Positions 1-11,335 of a DNA stretch of 64,000 nt are shown one piece after another (positions within the stretch are counted from its first letter, which is position 1; each line of letters begins with the position of its first letter). This DNA is from Rhizobium sp. TH135. Lineage in GTDB: Bacteria; Pseudomonadota; Alphaproteobacteria; Rhizobiales; Rhizobiaceae. A model generated the notes under the pieces. That model saw only the letters and a program-made list of their open reading frames with translations. It ran no database searches and had not been told where the DNA came from. The stretch covers positions 124,001 through 188,000 of the forward strand of contig NZ_PKRP01000004.1 in the NCBI RefSeq assembly GCF_002855515.1, written 5' to 3'. A program made the translations under genes and the position numbers.

Positions 1-74
1 GTTGAGGAGCGTATCGGCGGCATTTGCCTCTGCCGGACCGCCTCAGCCGCTCCCTTTATCGGCAGAGGCCTTGT
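1..74. other. Window edge, no gene seen
   Basis: Short stretch downstream of hutD. I see no start codon with a ribosome binding site, no tRNA and no convincing hairpin. It may hold the 3' untranslated end of the hut operon. Confidence 0.4.
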
Positions 75-692
75 CTAGGCAACCTGTTCCGCATCCAGTG
101 TCTCGGCAGACACGGCAGTCACTTCGATGATGTAGAGCATGCATCTTGAACTACGGGGCTCGACCGAAAGCTGAAGGGGCCCGTCGAGGCCCACAAGAAC
201 GTCACCGAGCCCCACATCCGATCGCAGGCTATCGATCGCGACAACGGCTTCATCTCGGAAGACGACAGCGACGGTATCGGCGGTTACCGAAAGCGTCTGT
301 GCATCAGACACGACGATCTTCGTCATGCGATGAACGAAACGCCCGCGACGGCTCATCATGTTGAGGTCCAGCGTCTCCCCACCCAGACAATCCGCCTGAA
401 CCTCCGCATCGCCGGAAAAGGCGAAGGGAGACGAGCCGACGACAAGCGGCACCTCCCGCCTGCCATCGATCGTCAACTGCATGCCGTCCCCGTGGAGTAC
501 GGCAATGGTCCGGTCGATCCCAGCAAAGACCGAGAACGGACCGGATGCCCCAACAGTTGCAAGACTGATCCGCCAGTCGAACCCGCCGAACCCATCCGAA
601 GCAGGCCTGGAGATCACCTCGCGGGTGATCCCCAGCCCGTTTTTCCAGGGCATCTTCAGGTGCTCGTCAAAGCGCTGGATGCGGAGGGACAT
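75..692 (-). CDS. hutD: HutD family cupin protein
   Basis: HutD family protein of about 205 residues, last gene of the histidine utilisation operon. The family has a cupin fold and no enzymatic activity is firmly assigned; it is thought to modulate hut operon output. The sequence shows the family's N-terminal signature (MPWKNGLGITREV, about residues 13-25) and a Gly-rich beta-strand body. I chose the ATG at 692, which gives the usual HutD length and begins 'MSLRIQRFDEH'; an in-frame start further upstream would run into hutU. It lies 17 bp after the hutU stop, so it is probably cotranscribed. Family assignment is secure; the molecular role is inferred only from context. Confidence 0.88.
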   Translation of the reverse strand: MSLRIQRFDEHLKMPWKNGLGITREVISRPASDGFGGFDWRISLATVGASGPFSVFAGIDRTIAVLHGDGMQLTIDGRREVPLVVGSSPFAFSGDAEVQADCLGGETLDLNMMSRRGRFVHRMTKIVVSDAQTLSVTADTVAVVFRDEAVVAIDSLRSDVGLGDVLVGLDGPLQLSVEPRSSRCMLYIIEVTAVSAETLDAEQVA

Positions 693-709
693 GGGGCTGT
701 CGGTCTCCC

Positions 710-2383
<1,674 letters not shown>

Positions 2384-2395
2384 GGTCCTCGCTCC

Positions 2396-3196
2396 TCAGC
2401 GTTTCAGTTCGAGCGCGATGGCTTCGATTGATGTCAAAATTTCCTTGAGATGCCGTCGCAGCGCCTCGGCCTTTCCGGCGTCATAGGCGAAGGGTGGTGC
2501 CTCGGTGGCGAGGTGCGTGACCTGCGCCAGTTCCATCTGGATGGCGTGCACGCCGGTCTCCGGCTGCCCGTAATGCCGGGTCGTCCAGCCGCCCTTGAAG
2601 CGCCCGTTGACCACAGAGGTATATCTCTCGGCCCGACCGGCGATCTCGGCGGCGGCTTTCTCGATCCTGGCATCGCAGGTGCGGCCCATGTCGGTGCCGA
2701 TATTGAAGTCCGGCAGAGGTCCTTCGAAAAGAAATGGGATCAGCGAGCGGATCGAATGGCAGTCGTAAAGCACCGCCACGCCATGGATCGCCCTAACGCG
2801 CTCGATCTCGGCTTTCAGCGCCGCATGATAGGGAGCATGGAAGCCTGCCAGCCGCTCGGCAATGTCGTTGCTCGTTGGTTGCTCGCCGTTTTGCCAGATG
2901 GCGACCCCGTCGAAATCCGTGTCCGGAACGAGGCCGGTGGTGTTCTGCCCCGGATAAAGGCTCACCCCATCGGGATCCCGGTTCGCATCGATCACGTAGC
3001 GATGGAACGTCGCTCTGACCGTCGTCGCGTCCGGCAACAACCCGGCATAGAGCTCATGGATATGCCAGTCGGTATCGGCCAGTAGTCTGCCGTTGTCATT
3101 TAGGCGATCCCAGATCGCAGGCGGCACATCCGTGCCCGTATGCGGAAAGGCGAGAATGACAGGGGAGGTGCCTTGCTTGACTTCGAAGACGGCCAT
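2396..3196 (-). CDS. hutG: N-formylglutamate deformylase
   Basis: N-formylglutamate amidohydrolase, the last step of the five-step Hut route: N-formyl-L-glutamate to L-glutamate plus formate. The FGase family fold is recognisable from FPHTGTDVPP near the N terminus, DTDWHIHELY, and the central YDCHSIRS block holding a likely metal ligand. I place the start at 3196 (MAVFEVKQG), one base after the hutH stop; longer in-frame starts would lie inside hutH. The length is then 266 residues, normal for HutG. Its pairing with hutF, rather than formiminoglutamase, fits the formylglutamate pathway. Cytoplasmic; a divalent metal is expected. Confidence 0.93.
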   Translation of the reverse strand: MAVFEVKQGTSPVILAFPHTGTDVPPAIWDRLNDNGRLLADTDWHIHELYAGLLPDATTVRATFHRYVIDANRDPDGVSLYPGQNTTGLVPDTDFDGVAIWQNGEQPTSNDIAERLAGFHAPYHAALKAEIERVRAIHGVAVLYDCHSIRSLIPFLFEGPLPDFNIGTDMGRTCDARIEKAAAEIAGRAERYTSVVNGRFKGGWTTRHYGQPETGVHAIQMELAQVTHLATEAPPFAYDAGKAEALRRHLKEILTSIEAIALELKR

Positions 3197-3197
3197 C

Positions 3198-4733
3198 TCA
3201 GCCCTCCAGCCCCGGCAACAAGCCGGTCGAGACGGCCGAAACCAGGGTGCCATCCGCAACTAGGCGACCGGCGGCCTCGAGATCGGGCGCCATGTAACGA
3301 TCTTCCTCCAGGGTGGCGACATGGGCACGCAGGGTGGCGATCACTTGTCTCAGTTCCGGGCTTGTGTTCAGCGGACTGCGGAACTCCACGCCCTGTGCTG
3401 CCGTCAGCGCCTCGATCCCGATTATCGAGAAGAGGTTGTCCGTCATCTGCAGCAGGCGCCGCGCGCCATGGCAGGCCATCGAGACATGGTCTTCCTGATT
3501 GGCCGAAGTAGGCGTCGAATCGACAGAGGCCGGATGCGCCATCTGCTTGTTTTCGCTCATCAGTGCCGCCGACGTGACCTCCGCGATCATCAGACCGGAA
3601 TTCAGCCCCGGCTTCTTGGCGAGGAAGGCCGGCAATCCATAGGAGAGCGCCGGATCGACCAGGAGCGCGATACGCCGCTGCGCGATAGCGCCGATTTCGC
3701 AGACGGCAATCGCGATCTGGTCTGCGGCGAAGGCCAGGGGCTCTGCATGGAAGTTGCCGCCAGAGACGACGCTCATGTCGGAGAGCACGAGTGGATTGTC
3801 GGTGACGGCATTCGCTTCGATCTCGAGCGTGCGCCCAGTCATGCGCAACAGATCGAGGCAGGCACCGTCGACCTGCGGCTGGCAGCGGATGCAATAGGGA
3901 TCCTGTACCCGCTCGTCACCTTCCAGATGGCTTTCCCGGATGACGGAGCCGGCGAGCAGCCCACGCAAGGCGGCCGCCGTATCGATCTGGCCCTTATGGC
4001 CCCGCAGCGTATGAATGTCGGCGGTGAAAGGTGCCGAGGAGCCCATGGCCGCATCGGTCGAGAGCGCGCCGGTAATCAGTGCCGCCTGGGCGGCGCGATG
4101 GGCACGGAAGAGGCCGGCCAGCGCCAGCGCGGTGGAGGCCTGCGTGCCGTTGATCAGCGCCAGGCCTTCTTTGGCCGCAAGCACCACGGGCGTCAGCCCC
4201 GCGCGCTTCAGCGCCTCGACGCCAGAAAGCCGTTCGCCCTGAACGAAGGCTTCCGCCTCGCCCATCATCACGGCTGCCATATGGGCGAGCGGTGCAAGAT
4301 CACCGGACGCCCCGACGGAGCCCTTTTCGGGAATGAGTGGGGTGACACCTTTCTCCAGCATGCCCTCGATGAGGCGAACCAGTTCGAGGCGGACGCCGGA
4401 GGCGCCACGACCAAGCGAAATCAGCTTCAGCGCCATTATCAGGCGCACGATATTGTCGGCCAGGGGCTGGCCCACGCCGCAGCAATGCGAAAGAATCAGA
4501 TTGCGCTGCAGTGTCTCCGTGTCGGCCGCATCGATCTTGATCGAGGCGAGTTTGCCGAAGCCGGTATTGATGCCATAGACCGGCGCATTGCCGGCTGCGA
4601 TTTCCGCAATACGCGCGGCGGCCTTCTCGATGCCGGCATCAAAGCTGCGGTCGAGTACGGCGCTTTCGCCGCTCCAGTAGATCTGCGCGAGTTCGGCGAG
4701 AGAGACGCGGCCGGGGTGAAGCGTAATAGTCAC
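3198..4733 (-). CDS. hutH: Histidine ammonia-lyase
   Basis: Histidase, first step of the pathway: L-histidine to urocanate plus ammonia. The autocatalytic MIO cofactor forms from Ala-Ser-Gly, seen at residues 142-144 in [11 protein letters not shown]. Other family residues are present: the Tyr of [10 protein letters not shown] (near 53), the His of LSHCCGVG (near 83), the [11 protein letters not shown] block, and NQEDHVSM near the C terminus. The start is GTG at 4733, which overlaps the hutI stop by four bases (GTGA), a coupling arrangement repeated in this operon. The length of 511 residues matches the family. This is the complete, catalytically normal histidase of the two paralogues here. 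Confidence 0.96.
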   Translation of the reverse strand: MTITLHPGRVSLAELAQIYWSGESAVLDRSFDAGIEKAAARIAEIAAGNAPVYGINTGFGKLASIKIDAADTETLQRNLILSHCCGVGQPLADNIVRLIMALKLISLGRGASGVRLELVRLIEGMLEKGVTPLIPEKGSVGASGDLAPLAHMAAVMMGEAEAFVQGERLSGVEALKRAGLTPVVLAAKEGLALINGTQASTALALAGLFRAHRAAQAALITGALSTDAAMGSSAPFTADIHTLRGHKGQIDTAAALRGLLAGSVIRESHLEGDERVQDPYCIRCQPQVDGACLDLLRMTGRTLEIEANAVTDNPLVLSDMSVVSGGNFHAEPLAFAADQIAIAVCEIGAIAQRRIALLVDPALSYGLPAFLAKKPGLNSGLMIAEVTSAALMSENKQMAHPASVDSTPTSANQEDHVSMACHGARRLLQMTDNLFSIIGIEALTAAQGVEFRSPLNTSPELRQVIATLRAHVATLEEDRYMAPDLEAAGRLVADGTLVSAVSTGLLPGLEG

Positions 4734-5950
4734 GACAGAATTCCTTTGGTGATGTGGCCGTTCCAGATGCGCTGATGCAGCGGATTGAAACCGATACGGT
4801 AGACGAGTTCCGCCGGGCTCTCGACCGACCAGATGGCAAGATCGGCCTGCTTGCCGACCTCGATGGTCCCGACCGTATCGAGACGCCCGAGCGCGCGGGC
4901 GGCATTGCGGGTGACGCCGAGAAGGCATTCCTCGACCGTCATGTGAAACAGTGTGGCGGCCATGTTCATGGTCAGCAGCAGCGAGGTCAGCGGCGAGGTG
5001 CCGGGGTTGCAGTCCGTCGCAAGCGCCATGGCAGTCTCGTGTTTGCGGAAGAGATCGATCGGCGGCTTCTTTGTCTCGCGGATGAAGTAGTAGGCGCCAG
5101 GCAGCAGCACCGCGACGGTTCCGGTCCGGGCCATCTCGGCTGCGCCGTTCTCATCTGTGTATTCGAGATGGTCGGCCGAAAGGCCCTGGTATTCGGCTGC
5201 AAGAGCCGCGCCCTGAAGGTTCGACAACTGATCCGCATGCAGCTTCACTGGAAGACCAAGCGAGCGGGCCTCATTGAAGACAAGCCGCATTTCGTCGGAC
5301 GAAAAGGCTATGCCTTCGCAAAAACCGTCCACCGCATCCACCAGTACCTCCGCGTGCGCCGCCTTCAGACCCGGTAGCACCACCTCCTCGATGAAAGCGC
5401 GATTGCGGCCTTTGTAGTCGGCGGGGGTCGCATGGGCGCCGAGATAGGTCGTGGTGATGGCGACCTGTCGCTGCTCGGCCAGCTTCCGTGCGGCACGCAG
5501 CATCTTGAGTTCGTCTTCGACGGTCAGCCCATAGCCGGACTTGACCTCGACCGTGGTCACGCCCTCGGCGATCAGCGCATCGAGCCGGGGTAGCGTTTGC
5601 GAAACAAGATCCGCTTCGCTCGCCTCGCGCACCTGAAGCACCGAAGAGACAATGCCGCCGCCAGCGCGTGCGATTTCCTCGTAGGAAGCGCCGGCAAGCC
5701 GCATCTCGAACTCCCGGGCGCGGTTGCCGGCATGCACCAGATGTGTGTGGCAATCGATGAGGCCCGGCGTCACCCACCGACCCTCGCAGTCGATCACCTC
5801 GGCGCCAGCGGGGATCGCGACCTCGCGCGCCTCGCCCACTGCGACGATGCGCCCGCCATCGATCACCACCCTGCCACTCTCGATCACGCCGAGTCCGGGC
5901 TGGTCGGGCGCCATGGTCGCCAGTCGCGCATTGGTCAGAACCGTCGTCAT
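4730..5950 (-). CDS. hutI: Imidazolonepropionase
   Basis: Third step of the Hut route: hydrolysis of imidazolone-5-propionate to N-formimidoyl-L-glutamate. It is a metal-dependent amidohydrolase of 406 residues. The metal-binding [12 protein letters not shown] motif follows TPGLI near residue 73, and [13 protein letters not shown] and ATDCNPGTS blocks follow in the order expected for HutI. ATG at 5950 overlaps the hutH2 stop (ATGA), and its own stop overlaps the hutH GTG. Translation coupling with both neighbours is therefore likely. No missing key residue noticed. Confidence 0.96.
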   Translation of the reverse strand: MTTVLTNARLATMAPDQPGLGVIESGRVVIDGGRIVAVGEAREVAIPAGAEVIDCEGRWVTPGLIDCHTHLVHAGNRAREFEMRLAGASYEEIARAGGGIVSSVLQVREASEADLVSQTLPRLDALIAEGVTTVEVKSGYGLTVEDELKMLRAARKLAEQRQVAITTTYLGAHATPADYKGRNRAFIEEVVLPGLKAAHAEVLVDAVDGFCEGIAFSSDEMRLVFNEARSLGLPVKLHADQLSNLQGAALAAEYQGLSADHLEYTDENGAAEMARTGTVAVLLPGAYYFIRETKKPPIDLFRKHETAMALATDCNPGTSPLTSLLLTMNMAATLFHMTVEECLLGVTRNAARALGRLDTVGTIEVGKQADLAIWSVESPAELVYRIGFNPLHQRIWNGHITKGILS

Positions 5951-7455
5951 GCGACCTCGCTTTCGGACCAGGAGGCTGTCGCCTTCAGCATTTGCTGAAC
6001 TTTTCGGATCTCGATATTGAGAGGCCGATCATCTCGGTAGAAGGCGGTTTCGTGCCGCACACGTCGGTAGAGGGCCTCCGTCATCTCTGCCTTTGCGGCA
6101 GACGACGTCTGCAGATCATAGGCTTGTGCAGCGGCCGCAAGTTCGATCGCGAGAACTGTTTCGAGATTGTCGAGGATTGCCAGCGCCTTGGCCACGGCCG
6201 GCGTCGCATGAGTCAGGATATCCTCCTGCAGTGCCGAGGTGATCCCACCGTCGAGGCTCGCCGGCATGGCAAGGCGGCGGTTCTCCGCGACCAGTGCTGC
6301 AGCGGTATACTGGATGATCATGAAACCGGATTCCACGCCGCTTCCCGACGCAAGAAAGGCGGGCAGGCCGCTGACCAGCGGATTGACGAGCCTGTCGATA
6401 CGCCGCTCTGAAATGGCTGCCAGTTCGGCGGCAGCCGTGGCGAGGCTATCCATCGCAAGTCCAAGTGCCGCGCCGACCGCATGCGCCTGCGAATGCACCT
6501 GCGGATCCGCGGGCGAGCCGCTGACGGCGGGGTTGTCGGTGACGCTCGCAAGCTCCCGGTCCACCACCGCACGCGCCTGGATCAGCGCGTCGCGCACGGC
6601 GCCATGCACATGCGGCACGGCCCGAAGGCTGAGCGGATCCTGCGTCCGCTTGCCAGCGGCTTCGGCAAGCAGCGGGCTACCGGCCAGAAGTCGCCGCAGG
6701 TTGTGGCCCACCTCCTGCAGTCCGTCGGACTTTCGCAGCGCAAGCGGCATTTCCGCGAAAGGATCGGCTTGCGCGCCGAGGTTCTCATAACTCATCGCCG
6801 CTGCGGCATCCGCCCAATCGAGTAGATGCGCAAGCCGTGTGACCGCAAGCGCTGCAAGCCCCGTGGCACACGGCGTGCCGTTGACCAGGCTCAAGCCTTC
6901 CTTGGCCTGGAGCACAAGGGGCTTCAACCCGAGGGCCTGCAGGGCTTCGCTTCCCGAAATGACATTTTCGGCATCTCGGCATTCACCTGCGCCGATCAGC
7001 ACCAGGCCGATGGCGGCCGCGTGGGTCAGGTAACCGACGGAGCCACGGGACGGGATCAGCGGCAGCATGTCGTTGTTCAGAAGCGCGAGGAGGGTGTCAA
7101 CGACGTCAAGCCGGATGCCGGAATAGCCATGTGCAAAATTGTTGATCTGCGCCGCCATGATCGCCCGCGTCTCGATCCGGCCGAGCGGTTCACCCACGCC
7201 ACAAGCATGGCTGAACAGCAGATTACGAGACAGTGCCGACTGATCCTTGCGGTCGATGATCACATCGCACAAGGCGCCGACGCCGGTGTTGATGCCGTAG
7301 CCGCGGATTCCCCGATCGACCAGCGCCTCAACAATGGTACGGGCTGCGACGATGCGGCCTTGGGCGGTCTCGCCCAATTCGAGGCGTGCGCCACCCGCGA
7401 TGGCACGGATCTCGTCGGCGGTGAGTGCCGTCTCAAGAACGATCGTGTCGGGCAT
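5947..7455 (-). CDS. hutH2: Histidase-like paralogue lacking MIO triad
   Basis: A second HAL/PAL-family protein, about 502 residues. The fold signatures are clear: [20 protein letters not shown] and SLVNGTP near the middle. Key catalytic features are altered. The MIO-forming Ala-Ser-Gly is absent: the loop reads [13 protein letters not shown]. The usual QDPYSLR is QDPLSLR, losing the active-site Tyr, and the GGNFH block is replaced. Standard MIO chemistry therefore looks impossible. ATG at 7455 is preferred over GTG at 7467 because GGAGGA sits five bases before it. It is translationally coupled to hutI (ATGA). It could be a divergent lyase, a regulatory partner of HutH, or an unrelated activity; function unproven. 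Confidence 0.8.
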   Translation of the reverse strand: MPDTIVLETALTADEIRAIAGGARLELGETAQGRIVAARTIVEALVDRGIRGYGINTGVGALCDVIIDRKDQSALSRNLLFSHACGVGEPLGRIETRAIMAAQINNFAHGYSGIRLDVVDTLLALLNNDMLPLIPSRGSVGYLTHAAAIGLVLIGAGECRDAENVISGSEALQALGLKPLVLQAKEGLSLVNGTPCATGLAALAVTRLAHLLDWADAAAAMSYENLGAQADPFAEMPLALRKSDGLQEVGHNLRRLLAGSPLLAEAAGKRTQDPLSLRAVPHVHGAVRDALIQARAVVDRELASVTDNPAVSGSPADPQVHSQAHAVGAALGLAMDSLATAAAELAAISERRIDRLVNPLVSGLPAFLASGSGVESGFMIIQYTAAALVAENRRLAMPASLDGGITSALQEDILTHATPAVAKALAILDNLETVLAIELAAAAQAYDLQTSSAAKAEMTEALYRRVRHETAFYRDDRPLNIEIRKVQQMLKATASWSESEVA

Positions 7456-7515
7456 CAGATCCTCCACTGCTGCGGCATGGGCGTTTCAATCTCGAGCTTT
7501 GATTAGTCGGCTACT

Positions 7516-8889
7516 TTAATTCGCAAGCGTCTTGAGGACCCGCTTGAAGTCCCGATCGATCGACTCTTCAAACCGGTGACGCCCCTGCTGGACGACGAAC
7601 TCGCCCCCGACCATCACATCCCGGACCGCTTCGGATCCGAGCGCGAAGATCCAGCGATCAAGGATCTGATCTTCCCTGGCCGTCGCGATGAAGGGGTTTT
7701 CGCCGTCGAGCACCACGAGATCCGCCCGAGCACCGACACGGATGCCGGCAATCGCCAGACCCGCGGCCTGCGCGCCGCCTGCAAGGCTGGCCTCGAACAG
7801 GGTGCGACCAGCCGATGCCCCCGGACCGGAGACCAGGCGGTTGCGGCGACGATCGCGCAGCCTCTGGCCATATTCCAGCAGTCGCAATTCTTCGGCCACC
7901 GATGTAGCGACATGGCTGTCCGTGCCGATCCCGTATCGCCCGCCATGGCCGGCATAATCTGTGGCCGGGAAGATGCCATCGCCGAGATTGGCCTCTGTCG
8001 CCGGGCAGAGACCGGCTACGGCACCTGATGCGGCAAGGCGCGCCGTTTCATCCGGTGTCATGTGGGTGGCATGGATGGCGCACCAGCGCTGATCGGCGGG
8101 GAACTCATCGAGCAGATAGCTCACGGGCCGGCGCCCGCTCCAGGCAAGGCAATCTTCGACTTCACGTTCCTGTTCGGCCACATGAATATGGATGGGGCCG
8201 CCCGTCTGTTCAGAGGTGAGAACAGCGCGCATTTCATCCGGTGTTGCCGCGCGGAGGGAATGGATCGCGAGACCGAGCCGGGCGCCCGCGGTCCGGCATT
8301 CCGGCTCCAACCGTTCGAGCAGGCTAAGGAAACTGTCCACGCTCTGAATGAAAGGCTTCTGGCCGGCATTAGGCGCGATCCCGCCAAAGCCTGCATGCGC
8401 ATAGAATACCGGCAGATGAGTCAGGCCGATCCCGGACGTGGCGGCTGCACGCAGGATACGAGCAGACATTTCCACTCCGTCGGATTTGCCAAGGTCCATC
8501 ACCGCATGGTGGAAATAGTGAAATTCCACGACATGACCGAAGCCACCTTTCAGAAGTTCACTATACAACTTCGTTGCTACGACCTCGACGTCGTCGGGCG
8601 ACATGCGATTGACCAGCCCATACATGGTCTCCCGCCAGGTCCAGAAGCTGTCATCCGTCGAACCCGCTTGCTCTGCAAGGCCGGCCATGGCGCGTTGAAA
8701 GGCATGGGAATGCAGGTTTTGCAAGGCCGGAACGACAGGTCCGGACAATCGGATCGAGTTTGCATCGCTGGCGCTGTCGGTCTTGATCGAGACGATCGTC
8801 CCGCTCGAATCGATGTCGATTTTCGTGTCGCGGGCCCAGCCCTGCGGCAGCAGAACACGTTCACAAAACAGCGTCTGAGGCGTCTTCAT
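7516..8889 (-). CDS. hutF: Formimidoylglutamate deiminase
   Basis: Amidohydrolase of 457 residues converting N-formimidoyl-L-glutamate to N-formyl-L-glutamate plus ammonia, which commits this operon to the five-step pathway with HutG. The metal ligands are in QNLHSHAFQRAM near residue 60, followed by IHIHVAEQ, AIHATHM and GIGTDSHVA, which is the order of the HutF/ATZ-TRZ group. It is the promoter-proximal gene of the hut operon. A GTTG-N6-CAAC palindrome lies 17 bases upstream of its ATG and may be the HutC operator. No hutC regulator gene is visible in the window. Confidence 0.94.
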   Translation of the reverse strand: MKTPQTLFCERVLLPQGWARDTKIDIDSSGTIVSIKTDSASDANSIRLSGPVVPALQNLHSHAFQRAMAGLAEQAGSTDDSFWTWRETMYGLVNRMSPDDVEVVATKLYSELLKGGFGHVVEFHYFHHAVMDLGKSDGVEMSARILRAAATSGIGLTHLPVFYAHAGFGGIAPNAGQKPFIQSVDSFLSLLERLEPECRTAGARLGLAIHSLRAATPDEMRAVLTSEQTGGPIHIHVAEQEREVEDCLAWSGRRPVSYLLDEFPADQRWCAIHATHMTPDETARLAASGAVAGLCPATEANLGDGIFPATDYAGHGGRYGIGTDSHVATSVAEELRLLEYGQRLRDRRRNRLVSGPGASAGRTLFEASLAGGAQAAGLAIAGIRVGARADLVVLDGENPFIATAREDQILDRWIFALGSEAVRDVMVGGEFVVQQGRHRFEESIDRDFKRVLKTLAN

Positions 8890-8905
8890 CCCGAAACCTT
8901 GTCAA

Positions 8906-8919
8906 GTTGTATAGGCAAC
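8906..8919 (-). promoter_or_regulatory. Candidate HutC operator upstream of hutF
   Basis: The sequence GTTGTATAGGCAAC is an imperfect palindrome (GTTG-N6-CAAC). Read on the minus strand it contains a TATACA that could be a -10 element. It lies 17 bases before the hutF start. GntR-family HutC repressors bind short palindromes built around TGTA/TACA, which this resembles. Assignment is by position and resemblance only. Confidence 0.4.
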
Positions 8920-9003
8920 ATGGCAGGTTTCTGATTTGAGCGCAAGCGGGTGGTGGCACGGCTCGACAAAACGCAGCCTAGGACATTAGACCGCAGGTGC
9001 GGA

Positions 9004-10629
9004 TCAGCTCACCCGGTGCACGACTGCCGTATTGGCCACGGGCGGCGAGGCGAGCGCCGCCAGTTCGTCCCGGTGCCGCATCATCGCTTTCAGCATTGCG
9101 TGGTCGCGCGAAAGCGCCGCCTGGCGCAACGGCGACGGCGGAAAATGGTTCATCGCAAACTGCATCGCCCTGCCGGCCTCCTCGACGGACGCAAACGCAC
9201 CCGCCGCCACGGCGGCGTGCAGCGCACAGCCCAGGAGCACAGCGTCGCAATCCTTCGGCACGAGCACGTCACAGCCGGTCGCATCGGCATAGAGTTGCGA
9301 CAGAAGCGGATGATCAGCCAATCCACCTGCAAGCAACAGTCGCTTCGGCTGGCCCGCACGGCGCGGCTGGCGCTCGATGATATGGCTGATGCTGCAGGCA
9401 AGTGCGACGCAACTGCGCCAATAGAGCTTGTGCAAGGATGTGAGGCTCTGATCGAGGTCCAGTCCGGCAATGGTTCCGGTCAGAAGCGGATCCGAGAGTG
9501 GCGAACGCGTCCCATGCAGGTCGGGCAGCACGGAGATGGGGAGACCGAAATCGGAGCCCTCCTCGGCGAGATGCTCGGAAATCGCGTCGAGGATCGCGCG
9601 GTGGCGCGCCTTCATCGGCGTGCCGCCGGCAGGATGCAGCTTCAGGATATGGTCGAGAAAGGCGCCTGAAGCAGATTGGCCGGCTTCTGTCAGCCAGAGC
9701 TCTGGGACGGCAGCGTCGCGAAAGCCGCCCCAGCAACCCGGACCGGAGATCGGCTCCTGGCTGAGCCTTACAATACAACTCGAAGTCCCCGCGATCAGCA
9801 CGGCCTCTGCCGAGAAGGGCACCTCAGACCGCGCGCCTGCTGCAAAGAGCCCGACCGTCCCCGCATAAGCGTCGATGAGACCCGGCGCCACCAGACATTG
9901 TTCGTCGAGGCCGAGCTCACCAGCGCTCGTGGCCGTAAGCGTGCCGATGGCCTGCCCAGGCGGTTCCGATTGCGCCGGCAGGCCTGCCCGCTCCATGACA
10001 TCACCGAGCCCAACAGCCCGGTAGTAGTCGAGCGGCGGTGTGCCGGGTGCTTCCGGCGTATAGCCCCACTTCGAAGCAAGCGCCGAATGGCTGCGCTTCC
10101 GTGAACCCGATGCGCGCCATGTCAGGTAATCGCAAAGATCGAAGATCTGCCCGCAACTGGCCCAGATGTCAGGGCGATGCGTCTTCAGCCAGAGCAGCTT
10201 CGGGATCTGCATTTCGACGGAGAGACGGCCACCGAAGCGGTCGAGAAGCGGATCGGCGACGGAGTTGCAGGCGTCCGTTTCGGCGATCGCCCGATGATCC
10301 ATCCATAAAATCGTATCGAGGCCAGGGCTATCGGATGCCGAGATGGAAATCGGTTTCCCGACGGCATCCCTCACGACCAGCGAGCAGGTGGCATCGAAGC
10401 CGATGGCGAGCACGGATTCTCCGGCAACACCACTCTCGGCAAGCGCAGCGCGGACGGCCGAACAGACAGCAGCCCAGATCTCTTCGCTGTCCTGCTCCAT
10501 GTGTTTTGGTAATGAATGGTGGACGCTGATCGGCACCACGCAACGGGCCAGCTGGCGACCGCTGAGATCAAACACCCCGGCTCGTGCACTGCCCGTGCCA
10601 ACATCCACGGCCAAGAGGTGCTCACGCAT
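9004..10629 (-). CDS. FGGY-family pentulose kinase
   Basis: Carbohydrate kinase of the FGGY family, 541 residues, most like D-ribulose/pentulose kinases. It would phosphorylate a ketopentose made by polyol dehydrogenases. The ATP-binding VDVGTGSARAGVFD block is at the N terminus, WMDHRA near residue 110 is typical of the ribulokinase-type subgroup, and the C-terminal LLLAGGLADHPLLSQLYAD forms the second nucleotide-binding segment. It overlaps the upstream HAD phosphatase gene by 8 bp, so it is the last gene of the polyol operon. Substrate could be D-ribulose (from ribitol) or D-xylulose (from D-arabitol); sequence alone does not decide. Confidence 0.85.
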   Translation of the reverse strand: MREHLLAVDVGTGSARAGVFDLSGRQLARCVVPISVHHSLPKHMEQDSEEIWAAVCSAVRAALAESGVAGESVLAIGFDATCSLVVRDAVGKPISISASDSPGLDTILWMDHRAIAETDACNSVADPLLDRFGGRLSVEMQIPKLLWLKTHRPDIWASCGQIFDLCDYLTWRASGSRKRSHSALASKWGYTPEAPGTPPLDYYRAVGLGDVMERAGLPAQSEPPGQAIGTLTATSAGELGLDEQCLVAPGLIDAYAGTVGLFAAGARSEVPFSAEAVLIAGTSSCIVRLSQEPISGPGCWGGFRDAAVPELWLTEAGQSASGAFLDHILKLHPAGGTPMKARHRAILDAISEHLAEEGSDFGLPISVLPDLHGTRSPLSDPLLTGTIAGLDLDQSLTSLHKLYWRSCVALACSISHIIERQPRRAGQPKRLLLAGGLADHPLLSQLYADATGCDVLVPKDCDAVLLGCALHAAVAAGAFASVEEAGRAMQFAMNHFPPSPLRQAALSRDHAMLKAMMRHRDELAALASPPVANTAVVHRVS

Positions 10630-11329
10630 CAGTCAGATCTTCCGGTCTCCTCACTCCGAGGACAAAGTGGAGCAAATTCTCCATGGCGTCAAACTGCGCA
10701 TCTGGTTCAAGGAGCGCCAAAGCCTGCCCATAGCTGGCATGGTGGGTATGGGATCCGCCGGTGAAGGCAACGACTTTCATGCCGGCGGCCCGGGCGGCAC
10801 TGATACCCGCGGGGCTGTCCTCGATGACGAGGCACGACTCGGGCGCGACCCCCATTGCCGCTGCCGCGTGCAGGAAGAGATCCGGCGCCGGCTTGCCATT
10901 CTTCACCATGGTGGCGCTGAAGATATGCGGCGCAAGCCGCGGCAGGAGCCCGGTGACGGAAAGCGAAAGCTCGATCCGTTCCCGCTGGCTGGAAGACGCC
11001 ACGCAACAGTCGACATCGGTTGCCTTCAGCCCGTCAATGACAGCCGCCACGCCTGGCAAGGGTTTCAGTTCTGCACGGAAACGGGCGTAAAGCACCTCCC
11101 GCATGCCGGCGAGAAACGGCGGGTCGATTTCGACGCCGAATTCGGATCGAACGACATCGGTGAGCGAACCGAGACTGCGGCCCAGGAAGCGGTCTGCGGC
11201 TTCCCCGGTCGTCAGCGATATGCTCTTCTCGGCCAGCGCCTCGACGAGAACCTCCAACGCGATCCCCTCGCTGTCGACGAGAACCCCGTCACAGTCGAAG
11301 ATCACGAGGCGGATCGGCTGCGGGTCCAT
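10622..11329 (-). CDS. HAD-IA sugar-phosphate phosphatase
   Basis: Haloacid dehalogenase superfamily, subfamily IA, about 235 residues. Motif I is FDCDGVLVDS at the N terminus with the nucleophilic Asp; motif II is VASSSQRERIE; motif III lies at VKNGKPAPDLF; motif IV is CLVIEDSPAGI. This resembles beta-phosphoglucomutase-like and 2-deoxyglucose-6-phosphate phosphatases. Its place between mtlK and the pentulose kinase suggests it removes a dead-end sugar or polyol phosphate. GTG at 11335 immediately follows the mtlK stop and is an alternative start; I prefer ATG 11329. It overlaps the kinase gene by 8 bp. Confidence 0.87.
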   Translation of the reverse strand: MDPQPIRLVIFDCDGVLVDSEGIALEVLVEALAEKSISLTTGEAADRFLGRSLGSLTDVVRSEFGVEIDPPFLAGMREVLYARFRAELKPLPGVAAVIDGLKATDVDCCVASSSQRERIELSLSVTGLLPRLAPHIFSATMVKNGKPAPDLFLHAAAAMGVAPESCLVIEDSPAGISAARAAGMKVVAFTGGSHTHHASYGQALALLEPDAQFDAMENLLHFVLGVRRPEDLTDA

Positions 11330-11335
11330 GGTCAC

